Part shown: positions 1-12,000 of the stretch, piece after piece
How positions within the stretch are numbered: the first letter of the stretch is position 1
How the letters are laid out: every line of letters begins with the position of its first letter
Assembly: GCF_009730915.1 (NCBI RefSeq)
Contig: NC_052482.1
Span: 19,622,345 to 19,686,344, forward strand
Direction of reading: 5' to 3'
From: Dioscorea cayenensis subsp. rotundata
Lineage: Eukaryota; Streptophyta; Magnoliopsida; Dioscoreales; Dioscoreaceae
DNA: 64,000 bases
Translations under genes and position numbers: made by a program
The notes under the pieces: generated by a model
Databases searched by the model: none
What the model was told of the DNA's origin: nothing
The model's input: the letters and a program-made list of their open reading frames with translations, nothing else

Positions 1-1542
1 GTTATTTATTTTTATTATATTATTCTGTTAGGTGTTGTTCAGGCTTGGGAGGGAGTTCCGGGCCTATTAAGAAACTCAAGGACACCAGGTGAGTTGGTAG
101 TGGCTATTATTTAAATTATTGGATAATTATGATTATTTTGGAAATGATGGTTTAATTATAATTATTTAATTATTATTTTGAAATAATTATTTAATGGCTA
201 GTATTCTGAAAATAATGGTTTAATTATTTTATTTTATTATGTTTAATTGCGTATATTGTTGAAATATACTTATATTTATTTTCCTACAATGTGCCATGAT
301 AACCGTATTGATTCATCAGTTTTGTATAATTATACGTATTTGTGAATAGTAGAAATACATGTATATGTGATTTAATTATTCAATTCATGTATTTATTTTT
401 GGATGGGTACATATGCTGCTTTGATTTGGAATGATTTGTGAAATCATGTGCGCGTATTAAAATGTTTTTACCGACAATATTTGTGGAACTGGTTTTCATT
501 CATGGTATATGAATGGTATTATGGATCTTTACTGGTATTATACATTGTTATACTTTTAGCATTGGCTTTGTGGAAAATAATGTTTATTTCCGTGATGTGA
601 ATACTTGTCCTGGAAAAGGATCCTGTGATATGATTTATATCGATGGTATTATTGCTGTATTTACTTGATGGTTTTGATGGTGACGGGCTAAGGCCCGACT
701 ACTGCAGTAGTGGGTCCCCACGGGCCAGCCTTTAGAGGTGGCGTGGTGGACCTGAGTATTGATTTCTACGAGGGCCAGTTCAGGTGGGAGCGGAGAGCCC
801 TGACTGGATATTCATCGGGTAGCCGGGGGTCACCGACCGGTGAACCGATGGGTCAACGTTAAGGACATGAGTTCCTTGACGGCTCTGAACCTAGCCGCGG
901 CCACGGCGAGGGTTTAGAGAGTTTTCTAGACCATGTTATGCTGGGTGAGTGTTGGGTATTGCTTTATTTTGAATTTGAGATTTATGTTATATTTTTGAAT
1001 TGTGATGAGACCAGACTCTCACAAAATTTGTGTTTTCTGAGAAAATCAAATTGATGTTGATTTATGTTGAATTTATGTTTCAAGAGTTCTTTAAGATTGT
1101 ATTTTGCTAGAATTCTGGTATTTTGGAAAAGTTGGAAAATTATTTGAGCAGTTGGTACTTATATACTTGATATATACTGTATTTAAGTATTTGAAATTAT
1201 TAAGCCACTACCGACCAACTGAATGTGCTGTAGCTGCAGGAGCAGGACCCTAGATTGCCTGATTGAGTATAGAGCTAGTCAGGGTTGAGTCCAGGATTGC
1301 AGTGGGTCCCCCTTCCTTTCTTTTTATTTATTGTTGTTGTGATCTTGTAGCGGTTGTACCCGCAAATTTGAGGAATTATATTTGTTGTATTTATTTATTT
1401 GAACTTGTAGTCGGTGTAAAAAAATTATAAATTGTGATTTGTAGGTCTGATTTTGTTTAAAACAGGGTGTCAGCTTCCAGTTAAAAAGGAATTTTAACTG
1501 ATGGGTGCCACATTTACCTCGGTAGAAGGGGTGGGTGTGACA
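1..1542 (+). mobile_element. Ty3/gypsy-type LTR fragment (fossil)
   Basis: This GC-richer block inside AT-rich DNA resembles the long terminal repeats of plant chromovirus-like Ty3/gypsy elements. It holds a promoter-like core near 670-930 and ends in a ...GTGTGACA terminus at 1542. The left end is cut by the window edge, so it may be a solo LTR or the 3' LTR of a larger element lying to the left. No internal coding region is seen here. It looks old. Family assignment rests on general resemblance, not on a search. Confidence 0.5.
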
Positions 1543-2279
1543 GTCGCCGCCTCCTAGGGATTCGAAGCGGAGGTGAGCTCTCGCCAATTTCATGTGTTTC
1601 AACTTCTTGGATGAAAAATTCTTCATTGTTGTTCAAGAAATTACTTGATTTACTAAGGGATTATCATAATATAGCAAGCCACAACGTTCTTAGGCATTAT
1701 TATGTAAATTGAACTAGCATACAACTTGGGAATTTAGATGCTTAGACCAATGGGGTTGATATCCTGATTATCTAGATGTAAAACGTGGTTTGCTCTTTAA
1801 GCATGTACCTATGCATTTTGTGCTTGATATTCTGAGAAATGGTTGGTCGTCATTGTTGTTTTATCTTTTGTCCAAACTATATTTTGGTTGTAATTGATGA
1901 TAAACTGCAGTGCAGATTAGTTCCAATATTACAAGCTGTCTAATAATGTTTTTCTTGTGGCTGAATTTATTTAATTTATTATAAGTAAGCAACTAATTTC
2001 TTCAGCCATGGAACATATATATGTTGAGTGTTTGCTGTATAATAGTTTGTGTTTCTGGCTTTCTGTTTCATTGAGAACTCTAGTCATGTAATTTGCTTTA
2101 TTGAATAGAGTTCAGTTATGTTTTAAGCGTCTTTGCTCTATCTGATTGCATAGATGCTGCTTGTGCTTGTAAGTTATGTATATAACAATTGTGACATCTG
2201 CTTTCATGCTTACCTGTATGAAATGCTTCTGCTAATGTGGTAGTATAGCTTTCATCCTTGATTACCAAGTTTTATATAT
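1543..2279. other. AT-rich spacer, no gene seen
   Basis: I see no supported gene, RNA or clear repeat between the LTR fragment and the foldback element. Confidence 0.5.
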
Positions 2280-2880
2280 TTTGAGTTATATATAATTTGG
2301 CTCATTATCTTAATAATTTGAACTCTAATCTCGAGATAAGTTCCATAACAACTCAAATCTCTATTTGTGGTTGTTGTTAATCTCCATGTATCTGACTAAT
2401 TAGATACATCTTTATGCTCATTTTGTGTGGATTTAATTTGTTCTGAAGATGTATCTAATTAATGGTTTCAGAACAAATTAAATCCACACAAACCACCTTG
2501 TATTATATAAAACATGTATTATATGGCGTATAAAAAGCTCTTGTACACACAAGAGATGCCATTTTACCAGATCAAGGCGGTGTTTGTACATGTTAGATTA
2601 TTTGATTAAAAATCATTATAGATTTTTGATGACCTTACTCTCACGAATTGTTATTTTTAATAATATATATATATATATATTCCTATATTTTATTTTTTTA
2701 TGTTCTTTTATTAATACTTGAGTTGTTATGGAACTTATCTATATATCTATATATATTGAGTTGTTATGGAACTTCATATCACATTAATCTTCATATATAT
2801 TGAGTTGTTATGGAACTTATCTATATATATATATATATAAATTGGCTAATTATCTTGAGTTGTTGAACATTTTATTAAGT
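2280..2880. mobile_element. Nested inverted-repeat (foldback/MITE-like) element
   Basis: The core is a perfect 26-bp inverted repeat, 2422-2447 against 2467-2492, with a 19-nt loop. A second inverted pair (about 2394-2412 against 2446-2460) overlaps it. An outer motif GAGTTGTTATGGAACTT occurs three times on the + strand (about 2721, 2760, 2803) and once inverted near 2341. A segment near 2287-2310 is also repeated directly near 2836-2858. There is no coding capacity. Most likely this is a foldback-type non-autonomous DNA element with internal reduplication. Confidence 0.6.
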
Positions 2881-2989
2881 TATGTTGTTTGGTCCATTTA
2901 TTTCATTATTTATTATCTTTCTATTATTTATTATTTATATTTTAGGTGCCTCATTATTTATTATTGAAAATTTCTTATTTTTATGATCT

Positions 2990-3750
2990 TCAAGGTTTTT
3001 TTTAAGTGGGGTTTCTTGGGATGATTCAGAGAAGAAAATCATTATGGGCATTGAAGAATTCCGAACGTACATCATGGGTAATTTTGAAGTTTGTTTTTTT
3101 ATTTTTTTATAATTGATATTTGTGTGCATTATCTCTATTTCTTTATCCTTGTTTCTTTTTTTTTGTAGTCACATCCTAATGAAGCGGTTTACATCAATAA
3201 GCCCATTGAAGATTATGAGGAGATGGCCATTGTTTGTGGGAATGATCAAGCGACGGGGTCATTTGCAAGAACAGGGTTCTCAAAAGCTCTAGGAGTGCAG
3301 GGTGTTCGCATGGAAATGCCATCAACACCACCGACATTGGATTCCGACGATCAACCACAAGGGTTAGATGATTGGGACTTCACTCAATCACAACCTCCTC
3401 CGGCGGAAACACCAACAACGTCCACTTGAAGGTGAAAAGAAGTAAACAAGGGATCAAAGCGTATTAGGCGGGAAGAATTGGAAGTCATGCAAAAAAATCT
3501 CCATTGGATTGGATAGGGCTTGCAAGTGCATGGAGACGGACAAAGGTGTACGAGTTGAGTAAGAGATTATACGATGAGGTAATGACTTTGATTGGCTACT
3601 ACAATAAGTCCGATCTTGGTTTAGCATATGACCATTTGAATGCCCAAAAATAATCTAGCAACTCGCTTTTTATAAACAAAGATCATGACCTTCGATGCTT
3701 TTGGATGGATGGTTTCCTTAGGCAGTTGGGGCGTGATGGTGGTGTCTGAA
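2990..3750 (+). pseudogene. Myb/SANT-like (Harbinger ORF1-type) gene remnant
   Basis: Conceptual translation gives pieces of the Myb/SANT-like DNA-binding family found as ORF1 of PIF/Harbinger transposons and in host L10-interacting MYB relatives. Near 3040 there is an exon ending with EEFRTYIM. From 3170 it continues with NEAVYINKPIEDYEEM and GNDQATGSFART, then a Ser/Pro/Thr-rich linker that stops at 3429. A third piece near 3545-3652 reads YELSKRLYDEVMTLIGYYNK and needs another frame. The family core is recognisable but interrupted, and no transposase is nearby, so this is a decayed copy. Confidence 0.6.
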
Positions 3751-3844
3751 ATCGTCTACTCTTATGATTTACTTATTTTGTGTGTTTTTAAGTTTATGGA
3801 CATTTATTATTTTTGCATGTTGTTTTTTTGTTTGGAGTTATTGA

Positions 3845-4035
3845 ACTATGTTATGTTTTATGAACATGTTGACAATTTAATGGTGTTGGTTGTTAAATTT
3901 AGGTTGGTGAGTTTCAAACTTGTTTTGATGAACATGTCGAATTATTGAATATGATTTGTTGACTTTTATATCTTGTTTTATGAACATGTTGAATTATTGA
4001 ATATGATTTGTTGACTTCATTGAATTTAAGTTTGT
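3845..4035. repeat. Short tandem repeat, unit about 52 bp
   Basis: A block around ATGAACATG..GAATTATTGAATATG occurs at 3928-3966 and again at 3980-4018 with one or two differences. A partial third copy lies near 3855. It follows the Myb/SANT-like remnant and may be part of the same dead element. Confidence 0.6.
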
Positions 4036-4933
4036 TGAATTTAGATGACTTGAGAAATTTTAGATTCAATTTCAAGTGAGTATGCTCAAGTGGTAAGCAC
4101 CAATTGATGGTTGTATTAGTAAGTTCAATTCAAGTATATTGAATAACTAATCTAAAAATTAAATAAAAATTTAAATAAATAAAAATTCATTAACTTAAAT
4201 CCATTTTAAATAAATAAAAATACATTAACTTAAATAAATAAAAACAGATTTTTAAAATGAAATATTAAAAGAAAAATTATAAATTATAAAAAAATTTTTG
4301 AAAAATAGGGTAATCTCACCACTTACTTTATAGAGTGATTCTAACCCACAACTTACATCAAACCAAACACTGAAAAGAAAATGCGACGATTTTCGTTTAC
4401 TGAACGACCGACAAATGATGTAAGTGAAAATACGGTAATTTCAATTACATATGAATTTGACTTACACTGTAATTTGAAATCTAGTAACCAAAACGATTTC
4501 TAAATGTATAATATTACTATGCTCTGGCACTGTTGATATTACTGTTCATGCATTTTTCATTCTTATCTCCCTCCTTTCATTCCTATCTCAAACGTTTTTG
4601 AAATCTAGAGACATTGCTATGAACACCCCCATATGACTTTTCTTATATATATATATATATATATATTTGAGCAATTTACAGAATAATTTATGCACACAGA
4701 ATGTATGCTTTAATTTTTTAAATAATTTTCTGCAGTAAATAATAATTAATGTGGGCCAAGAAGACAGTTACAAACTTGTTTTAACAGCACAGCACCAAAT
4801 CCAGCACAATTCTCATATCCCCCAAAAGATTATTATTTTTACTGTATGAATTATAATTCATTGCTCTTTCCCAAAATCCCAAAGAGAAACACAAGCTCTC
4901 CACTCTTCTCCTCTGCTTTCTTTCCATCAAACA
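4036..4933. other. Spacer upstream of TBL gene
   Basis: AT-rich DNA with an (AT)n run near 4644-4666. A weak tRNA-like A-box/B-box pair (about 4080-4130) may be a degenerate SINE. The last 100 bp are CT-rich and presumably hold the TBL 5' UTR. No convincing TATA box was found. Confidence 0.45.
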
Positions 4934-7648
4934 ATGCACAAGTGGAGCAGAAGAAGAGCTCATCTCTTTCTCTTGATCTCTCTCTTCACCATCATTCTCC
5001 TCTCCACCTTTCTCAGCAACCACAACTCCAAAACCATCCACTCCTCCACTGACCACCCTCCTTCATTCCCCACACACACCACCACTTCCAACTCCTCCCT
5101 TTTTTCACCCAATCAATGGCTTCCAGGTCTCAAAGTTCACACCTTTCTTTGTTTGTTTGCCCATTTCCATTATCAAAATTTCATCTTTTTGTTTTTGCCT
5201 TGTGTTGCAGGAGGGCCAGGATGGTCCAGAGCCTGCTCGGCGCCACGGAGTTATAGGCCCCGGCGAGATGGCGCTGCAGCGCAGAGGAAATGGTGGAAAG
5301 AGAGGAGTTTGGATGGAAACTGTGATTTGTTCTCTGGGAGATGGGTTTATGATGAGAGGTTGTACCCTTTGTATAATGAGTCTGAGTGTCCCTGGATGTC
5401 AGACCAGCTTGCTTGCCGGAAGCATGGCCGGCCGGAGGAGCAGTACAAGCACTGGCGCTGGCAGCCGCATGGCTGCCACTTGAAGAGGTTGTTGTTGTTT
5501 TCTTCTACTTCTAAGCTCTTTATTTGATGGAGATATATCTGTGGATTGTTTACTATATCTAGATCTGATTTCTTTTTATTTGTTGATGGTCTGTATTCAA
5601 AGCACTGATTGAGAATGTGTAGAGTGTTTGGTGTGATTGATTAGTTTAAGAACATGTTCCCTTGGAGTTGGACTAGTACTAATTGTTTATATACTAATAA
5701 TTTATTTAATGGGACTCTTAGGTGATCTCTATGTGTCTTTTGTAATGCTTCTTGTAAGTATATATATATATATATATATGCTATTGTACTATGTTCTTCT
5801 CAGTGTTCAAATGCAATGTATATTGTGCTTTTGCTTAGTTTGTCAGAACATTGTTTTGTGTTGTGAATCTATTGGAGTTTTTATCCGAAGAAAACGTCAT
5901 TTTAAATGATACTAATTGTAGTGAAATAGACTTGAGTTTACTCTTTTTCCTTTCTTTCTTTGGTTTATGCTAATAAGATTATAAGGTGCGAGAGGTGAGC
6001 CATTTTACTGTAATTCTTCGGTATGGAAGTGTCATCTTTCAGCTGTTCTTTGTTATGCATACAACTTAGAATGATTTGAATATCTGATTACTCATTTAAC
6101 TATGTATTCCAGTCTGCGCATAAGTTAATGATGTATGAGCTTCGTATTAACAGATCATTATTTGTTATGGGAGAAAGATAATTTTTGAGAGATGCTGAGT
6201 TATTGTGTTTTGTGAAGGTGGAATGCATTGGAAATGCTGGAGAAGCTGAGAGGTAAAAGGCTAATGTTTGTCGGTGATTCACTAAACAGAGGACAGTGGA
6301 TATCCATGGTGTGTCTATTGCAGTCTGTGATACCTGCCGACAAAAAATCCATGTCTCCCAATGCAGCTTTAACCATTTTCAAGATGGAGGTAAGTAGAAC
6401 TAAATAGTCAAATAAACAATCAGATAACTTTCAAGTGGAAATTCGGCGACACAGATTGCAACATTATGGACATTCAAGAGCAGCATGGCTTCATTTTATC
6501 CTTGCTCTCTTCATTGATGCAAAAATTCCTGATTGAATAGGAGTACACAAATACTTAACAATCATGAAATTTACAGTTGTTTACAATTGAATTTTTAGAT
6601 AATATAGATCTGTGTCAATGTCAGAATTGCAAGTAAACCTCCTGTTAATGTGCAAAGCATAAATTGCTAAGTTCTAAATATTTTACACTTGTATACCTTC
6701 GCCTTATGGATTTCTTTCACTATCTAAAGGCTGATGGTGGTATTTAGTTTGTAATTATACCTGTTCTTCTGTCGTGTAGGAGTATAATGCTACAGTTGAG
6801 TTCTACTGGGCACCTTTGCTTGTAGAGTCAAACTCTGATGATCCTGTAAATCATAGATTGGATGACAGGATCATCCTACCAGATAAACTTCTCAAACATG
6901 CATCTCAATGGGAAAATGCAGATATACTGGTTTTCAACTCATACTTATGGTGGAGAAGTGGACCTAAGATAAAGCTATTGTAAGTGGCAATTGAAATTGG
7001 CTCGTTCATCAACTAATACACTACTAGATGATGCTTTTTGTTACGTCGATACTCTTGTTTCTGATGTAGATGGAGTAGAGAGGATTTAATATGTGAAGAA
7101 GCAGACGGACTTGATGCGATGACGTTGGCAATGGAGACATGGGCAAACTGGGTTTCCTCAAGAGCGGATCCCCGGAGGCAACGAGTCTTCTTTGTCACTA
7201 TGTCACCTACACATCTTTGGTGAGTGCTAATGTAAAATTCAATCCTTCGAATAACTTGAATTAGAAAAATTTAGTTATTATAAATCAGATTGACCAATTA
7301 AAGTTCGTTATGTGCAGGAGCCGGGAATGGAATCCAGGAAGTGAAGGGAATTGTTACCAGGAAACGACTCCGATCAACATAGAAGGTTATTGGGGAAGCG
7401 GTTCTGATCTTGATACAATGCGAATGGTGGACAATGTTTTGAACAGTTTAGGTTCAAAGGCTACGGTTATCAACATAACTCAGTTATCAGAATACCGGAA
7501 AGACGGGCATCCGTCCATCTATAGAAAGTTCTGGGAGACAATATCACCAGAACAGTTGTCAAATCCTGCGAGCTATTCAGATTGTATACATTGGTGTTTA
7601 CCTGGTGTTCCTGATGTATGGAATGAGTTGCTCTTTAACTTATTATAA
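4934..7648 (+). CDS. TBL: Trichome birefringence-like (TBL) O-acetyltransferase
   Basis: Six exons join cleanly: 4934-5126, 5211-5487, 6218-6389, 6780-6979, 7070-7219, 7318-7648, giving 440 residues. A hydrophobic stretch at residues 9-27 is the expected single Golgi membrane anchor. Next come a Ser/Thr/Pro-rich stem and the PMR5N region ([25 protein letters not shown]). The GDSL/SGNH nucleophile block [12 protein letters not shown] has Ser near 178, and the C-terminal DCIHWCLPG motif has Asp near 419 and His near 422, so the catalytic triad is complete. The family transfers acetyl groups to cell-wall polysaccharides. The motif details look closest to the ESK1/TBL3/TBL31-35 xylan clade, by memory. 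Introns are 84-800 bp. A poly(A) signal lies at 7879. The start is the only ATG that keeps the membrane anchor. Confidence 0.93.
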
Positions 7649-7878
7649 TAGAATTCAAATGCCGAGATGAAGCAATCAATTTATCAGGATGTTGTATAAA
7701 TTAACTTGAGATATTTATACCTGAAATGTGCAATGTCATATGTAACATCGATGTTTTTTGAGATAGTTATGACAAACCATGGTTTGTGGCTTATCAGCTT
7801 ATGTCAGTAATTGTGGTGCGACATTGAGTATCAAATATGCTTTATCCCTGTAAATTATAAATTGTTCCTTGTAAATTA

Positions 7879-7884
7879 AATAAA
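7879..7884 (+). terminator. Poly(A) signal of TBL gene
   Basis: Canonical AATAAA 231 bp past the TBL stop codon, in an AT-rich 3' UTR. Confidence 0.5.
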
Positions 7885-9098
7885 GAATAGACACAAGGGC
7901 GCATGTTAAAACAGCAACCCTGTATGTGTTTTGATTGATAAATATTTTCTTGAGCTGTTATACAGTAGAGTTCTGGCAAAAAAAAATGTGAACATTTACA
8001 GCCAAAACTGTAACTTTTTTCATGTATGCTCAACTTGAAGCAGGAAAGAATGTTACTGGCGTTAGAATTCCTGGAGGTGCATCAAGAAGTACAACTTTTG
8101 ATAGCTTTTCTCAGGGCACCATATCCTGTTCATGAGAAAAACCAAAAAAGTCCAGCAACCCAGTCGGAAGCCGCAAACCTATGCAAAACAACAAATGGGA
8201 AAAGATAAAATAAAGTTTCTTGTTGAATTGCAATAATGAATCATGAAGCAGCTTAAAATTGAGAGTCAGGCATCCTCTCTAGAATTGGTAAACCAGCTCC
8301 CCTCTATATGATACATGGATGTTTCTGAAGCAGCCCATTCACATTATAAAAAAATGATGGATCATCTAATTGATCAGAAGAAGATTAAGTCTCCAGTTGC
8401 AGAAAAGAAAAAAGCAAATAAATAAGACCTATTGTGTCATTGAACTCCAATCACAAGCTGGATAGTTTGCTAATTGTAAGTGATATCACAGCTAATAGGA
8501 TGAATTATTTCTCTATCATGTTCATACCTTCTAATAAAGATTGAACCAATACAATTCATATTTGATGTTTAAATAGATCAAATGTCATTCAACTAACGGG
8601 TGATACATCAGATTGTTTCATTAAAGAAAAAACACACAAAAATGAGAGGAAGATTTTTATTGTTTCCATTTCTGCTTTGCACATATAAAAATCTCACCAC
8701 AACGTATCTTCCTGATCAAATCACCTAAACAACAACTTATACAGCCAAATTTCACTAAAAAACAACCTTTTTGATCATTCGCTTTGTAATTAAAAGACTT
8801 CATTCGAATGACAGATATAAGAGCATAAGTGCAAAACAGAGTATGACGCCATCTTTACTTAGCAGTATTAACATACTAATTGAAAAATTCCATCTCTTGA
8901 TCATGAGGCATCTATCTCTTGAGTCTTGACACAATTGATTAAGATTGCATATGAAGAAAACATCAATAACTAATTCCTAACACTTGAAATGAAGTATATT
9001 GACAGGATGAAAAATATTTTAATACAAAAATGAAAACCAACAAGAATAAACCAGAGCTTACCAACTGTGAAGTGCTAAACAATTTCAGAATCTTATTA
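7885..9098. other. Spacer between TBL and BRCA2
   Basis: This is the convergent 3' region of two genes. A coding-like stretch at 8034-8135 (GVRIPGGASRSTTFDSF in one frame) could be an exon remnant of an unknown gene, but I recognise no family. The rest is AT-rich with no visible gene. Confidence 0.4.
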
Positions 9099-12000
9099 TT
9101 AGTGACCCTGGATAATGCATAAAACCCGTTCTCTTAGTTTTTGGATTGTCTGCATACAACCAAAATCAAGAAAGAAACAGTCAGAAATATATATATATGT
9201 ATTAATGTAGTGTATATATATAGAGAGAGAGAGGAGAGCGAGAGAGATGATAGCACCATCATCAAGTTGTGAAATTCAGATCTCACCGAGCAAGATATTT
9301 TTGCCCATTTCTGAGCGCACTCTCCAGTTTTGTAAAGGTGAGAAGTGGTTGAGAGGCTACTATATACAGAATAACTGGAATTTTCTGAGGCTTCTGCTAC
9401 CCAAAGATGATTCATTTGGTCTCTAGCTCGTTTGACAAGATTAAAGAAGCCAACCTGTGACAAATATAATAGGATGTCATTAAAGAGCAAAAAACAATAG
9501 CAATGTCTGCAAGAAGATAAAAATTGAGTAAAGCCAAAGATCCTGTACTAGGTAAAAATACAAATCCAATCCTGCTGCACGTATGCAAAGAATATACAAA
9601 GTTTCTGCTAATATTTTTAAGACATGAAAAAAATGGATGGGCATCTTTCTGATAAGAATGAATTAGCCTTCCATAAGTTACTAACCACCGTTCCAGATAA
9701 GTTATGGCTGATTAAGGAAGACGAATCATCATTCAAAATGGGGCCGCAAAAGTTAACAGCAAGCAGGCAACTATAAGGTCCCTCAAACTCTGAGTCAGAG
9801 CTACCCCAGGACCCATCTGTCATGAACACCCACTGTTTTTTCTGACGGCCAGATAAACAAACCTCGCCAACATGCACAACCACAGCAGCAATATCAAACT
9901 CACTGGACCAACGACAAAGAAATGTCAATTTAAGAAAAAGAAATATAAGCTTGTTTAAGTAAAATGACAGGAGCATCTATAACAAAGGAGTAACATGCAG
10001 GAGAACATGACTTGCCTTGCTAAAGGCACGTCGCCTAAATTTGACAAAGAGACTGGTTTACGAGGTGTGAAAAAGGGTCTGCAAGAAGTGAGGATGAGTC
10101 AAATGGTGTTGTTGTACTATTAAAAGAAGGCAAAGTTATCTTACTCAAACTTCTCATGCTCTTCAGGAGCTAAGAGTTCCCATAGAGTGGAAGACCCTCT
10201 GCCTTGTAAATAGATGACTTCAGAAACAGAGTGAAGTGGCATCAATCCTCGGACACAATATATCTGTCCTTCGACTAGATCTTGTTTCTGCGAATGTTTA
10301 TGGAAAAAATCAAAACGATATTATCCCACTCGAAGTCCCACAAGTGACATACAGAAAGACCAGATACTTAGATTATGCAAATAATTGAACCGCTGAATAT
10401 GTTGATCAAATTCAAGAGAGAAAGGTTGTGGAGGCGGGAATGGTCGTGGTCATAAAAGAGAAGATTTCCATAAATCTGACAGAACTAAGAGGTAAACGAA
10501 AAGCAACTTCACCTGCTTTTCGGTTGGGTTCCAGATTGTTACCAAGCCTTCTTTCGGGCGAACCTTTTTGGATGAACCTTTACTCGTTAATCCAACTACC
10601 CGCACTCTCATAAATGGTGTAACCTCCCGTGCACCAAGGCCAGCATCTTCCAAAGCTTTCTCTATCTTCTTATGTATTTCAGACTGTCTGTTTGCCTGGA
10701 GTAGATCAGCTTAATGTCTAATGCTTTCCTTTAGTTCAAAGCAAACATCCAGGAACAAAATATCATAGTACCGACCTCATGCTTTGCCTGATACTCTGTA
10801 AAAGAACTTAGCTGCTCTGAAGTCATATCTGCCATCAATACTTCAGGCTCAGCAGCAGTCTGAAGGATCTTGAAGATTTTTGCCCCTTCTTCACTATCGT
10901 CACAGTTCACAATAAAATCCTGATGTTTGGATACAACATCCTCCACGATGCTGGACCGTCTGAAACGAAAGTATGACAGTAATGCAATTCAGAAACTAAA
11001 TATCTACTTAAGAGACTAATGAGAACCTAAAAACCAAAACTGAGACAGAACATCATGATTTCATCGGGTCATGCATTAAGAATTAATCAAGAACGAATAT
11101 AAACAAATAATAGATCAGGCAAGGAGGTGAGCAACATATACAGATTTGTCACATTTTTTATAAATTGAAATATGAATAGCCTTGGTAACTAGCTCGCTCT
11201 TGAGCCAAACTGACTCATACACCTGTTGTGAATCTAAGCTTATGGCATTGGCAATGATTGTTCTCAGAATAACATTTATTTTACTACCTTTATTTTAGTC
11301 AAATAAGAAAATTGGAATTGAATTTCTTTTACAACATATTTATTGGATACCTTGCCTTACAGATTCAGGGAACACAACTACATATAGACTGGAGGTACCC
11401 TATAGGAAGCCCTAAGAAAGACGGACACTTTGCATAGAAAATTATTTGTAATGAGCGATAATGAAAGGGATCTATTTATGCACCCTTTAATTCTGCTACA
11501 TAGAGCTTAAGCAAATTACCGCTGGTCATACAATCGGAGCACTTCCTTTTCCATCCTTTCTGATCTCACGAGAGAACCACCATCTTGAAGCCTGAATCAA
11601 ACACATTGATTGTATAAGCTTTGCAACACAAGAAATAGGCAAAATGCTACAAGTACCAACCTCTCCTTGTAAAGAACAGGATATATACGTGTTATTCCAA
11701 CCAGTGTCCTAGGAACTTTACCACCAGCACTTTTGATGCAACTAAACGCTAATGGAGCTCCAATGCCCTTACCTGAAAAATTCATGTGAGGAGCACTAGT
11801 AAGGGGAGTTATCAATAGAGTAGCGAACCACCTGCAACCCAATCAAAGATTATGGATCAGATTTCAACTAAAAGTTGCGTACAGAATCCCAGATGATCAG
11901 CCCAATGTGCTCGGTATGTACCATTGATACTTAACACTAAACTAACAGTTCTGTGTACCTGAGAATTATCAAGGATGATTAAGATGAAATATATTTTTCA

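Noticed and set aside
4070-4135. Possible tRNA gene or SINE head (CTCAAGTGG..AAGTTCAATTC)
   Set aside because: A and B boxes are imperfect and no cloverleaf can be drawn; mentioned only as a weak SINE hint.
8026-8208. 60-residue plus-strand frame after TBL
   Set aside because: No recognisable domain or promoter. A neighbouring frame looks slightly coding-like but cannot be assigned.
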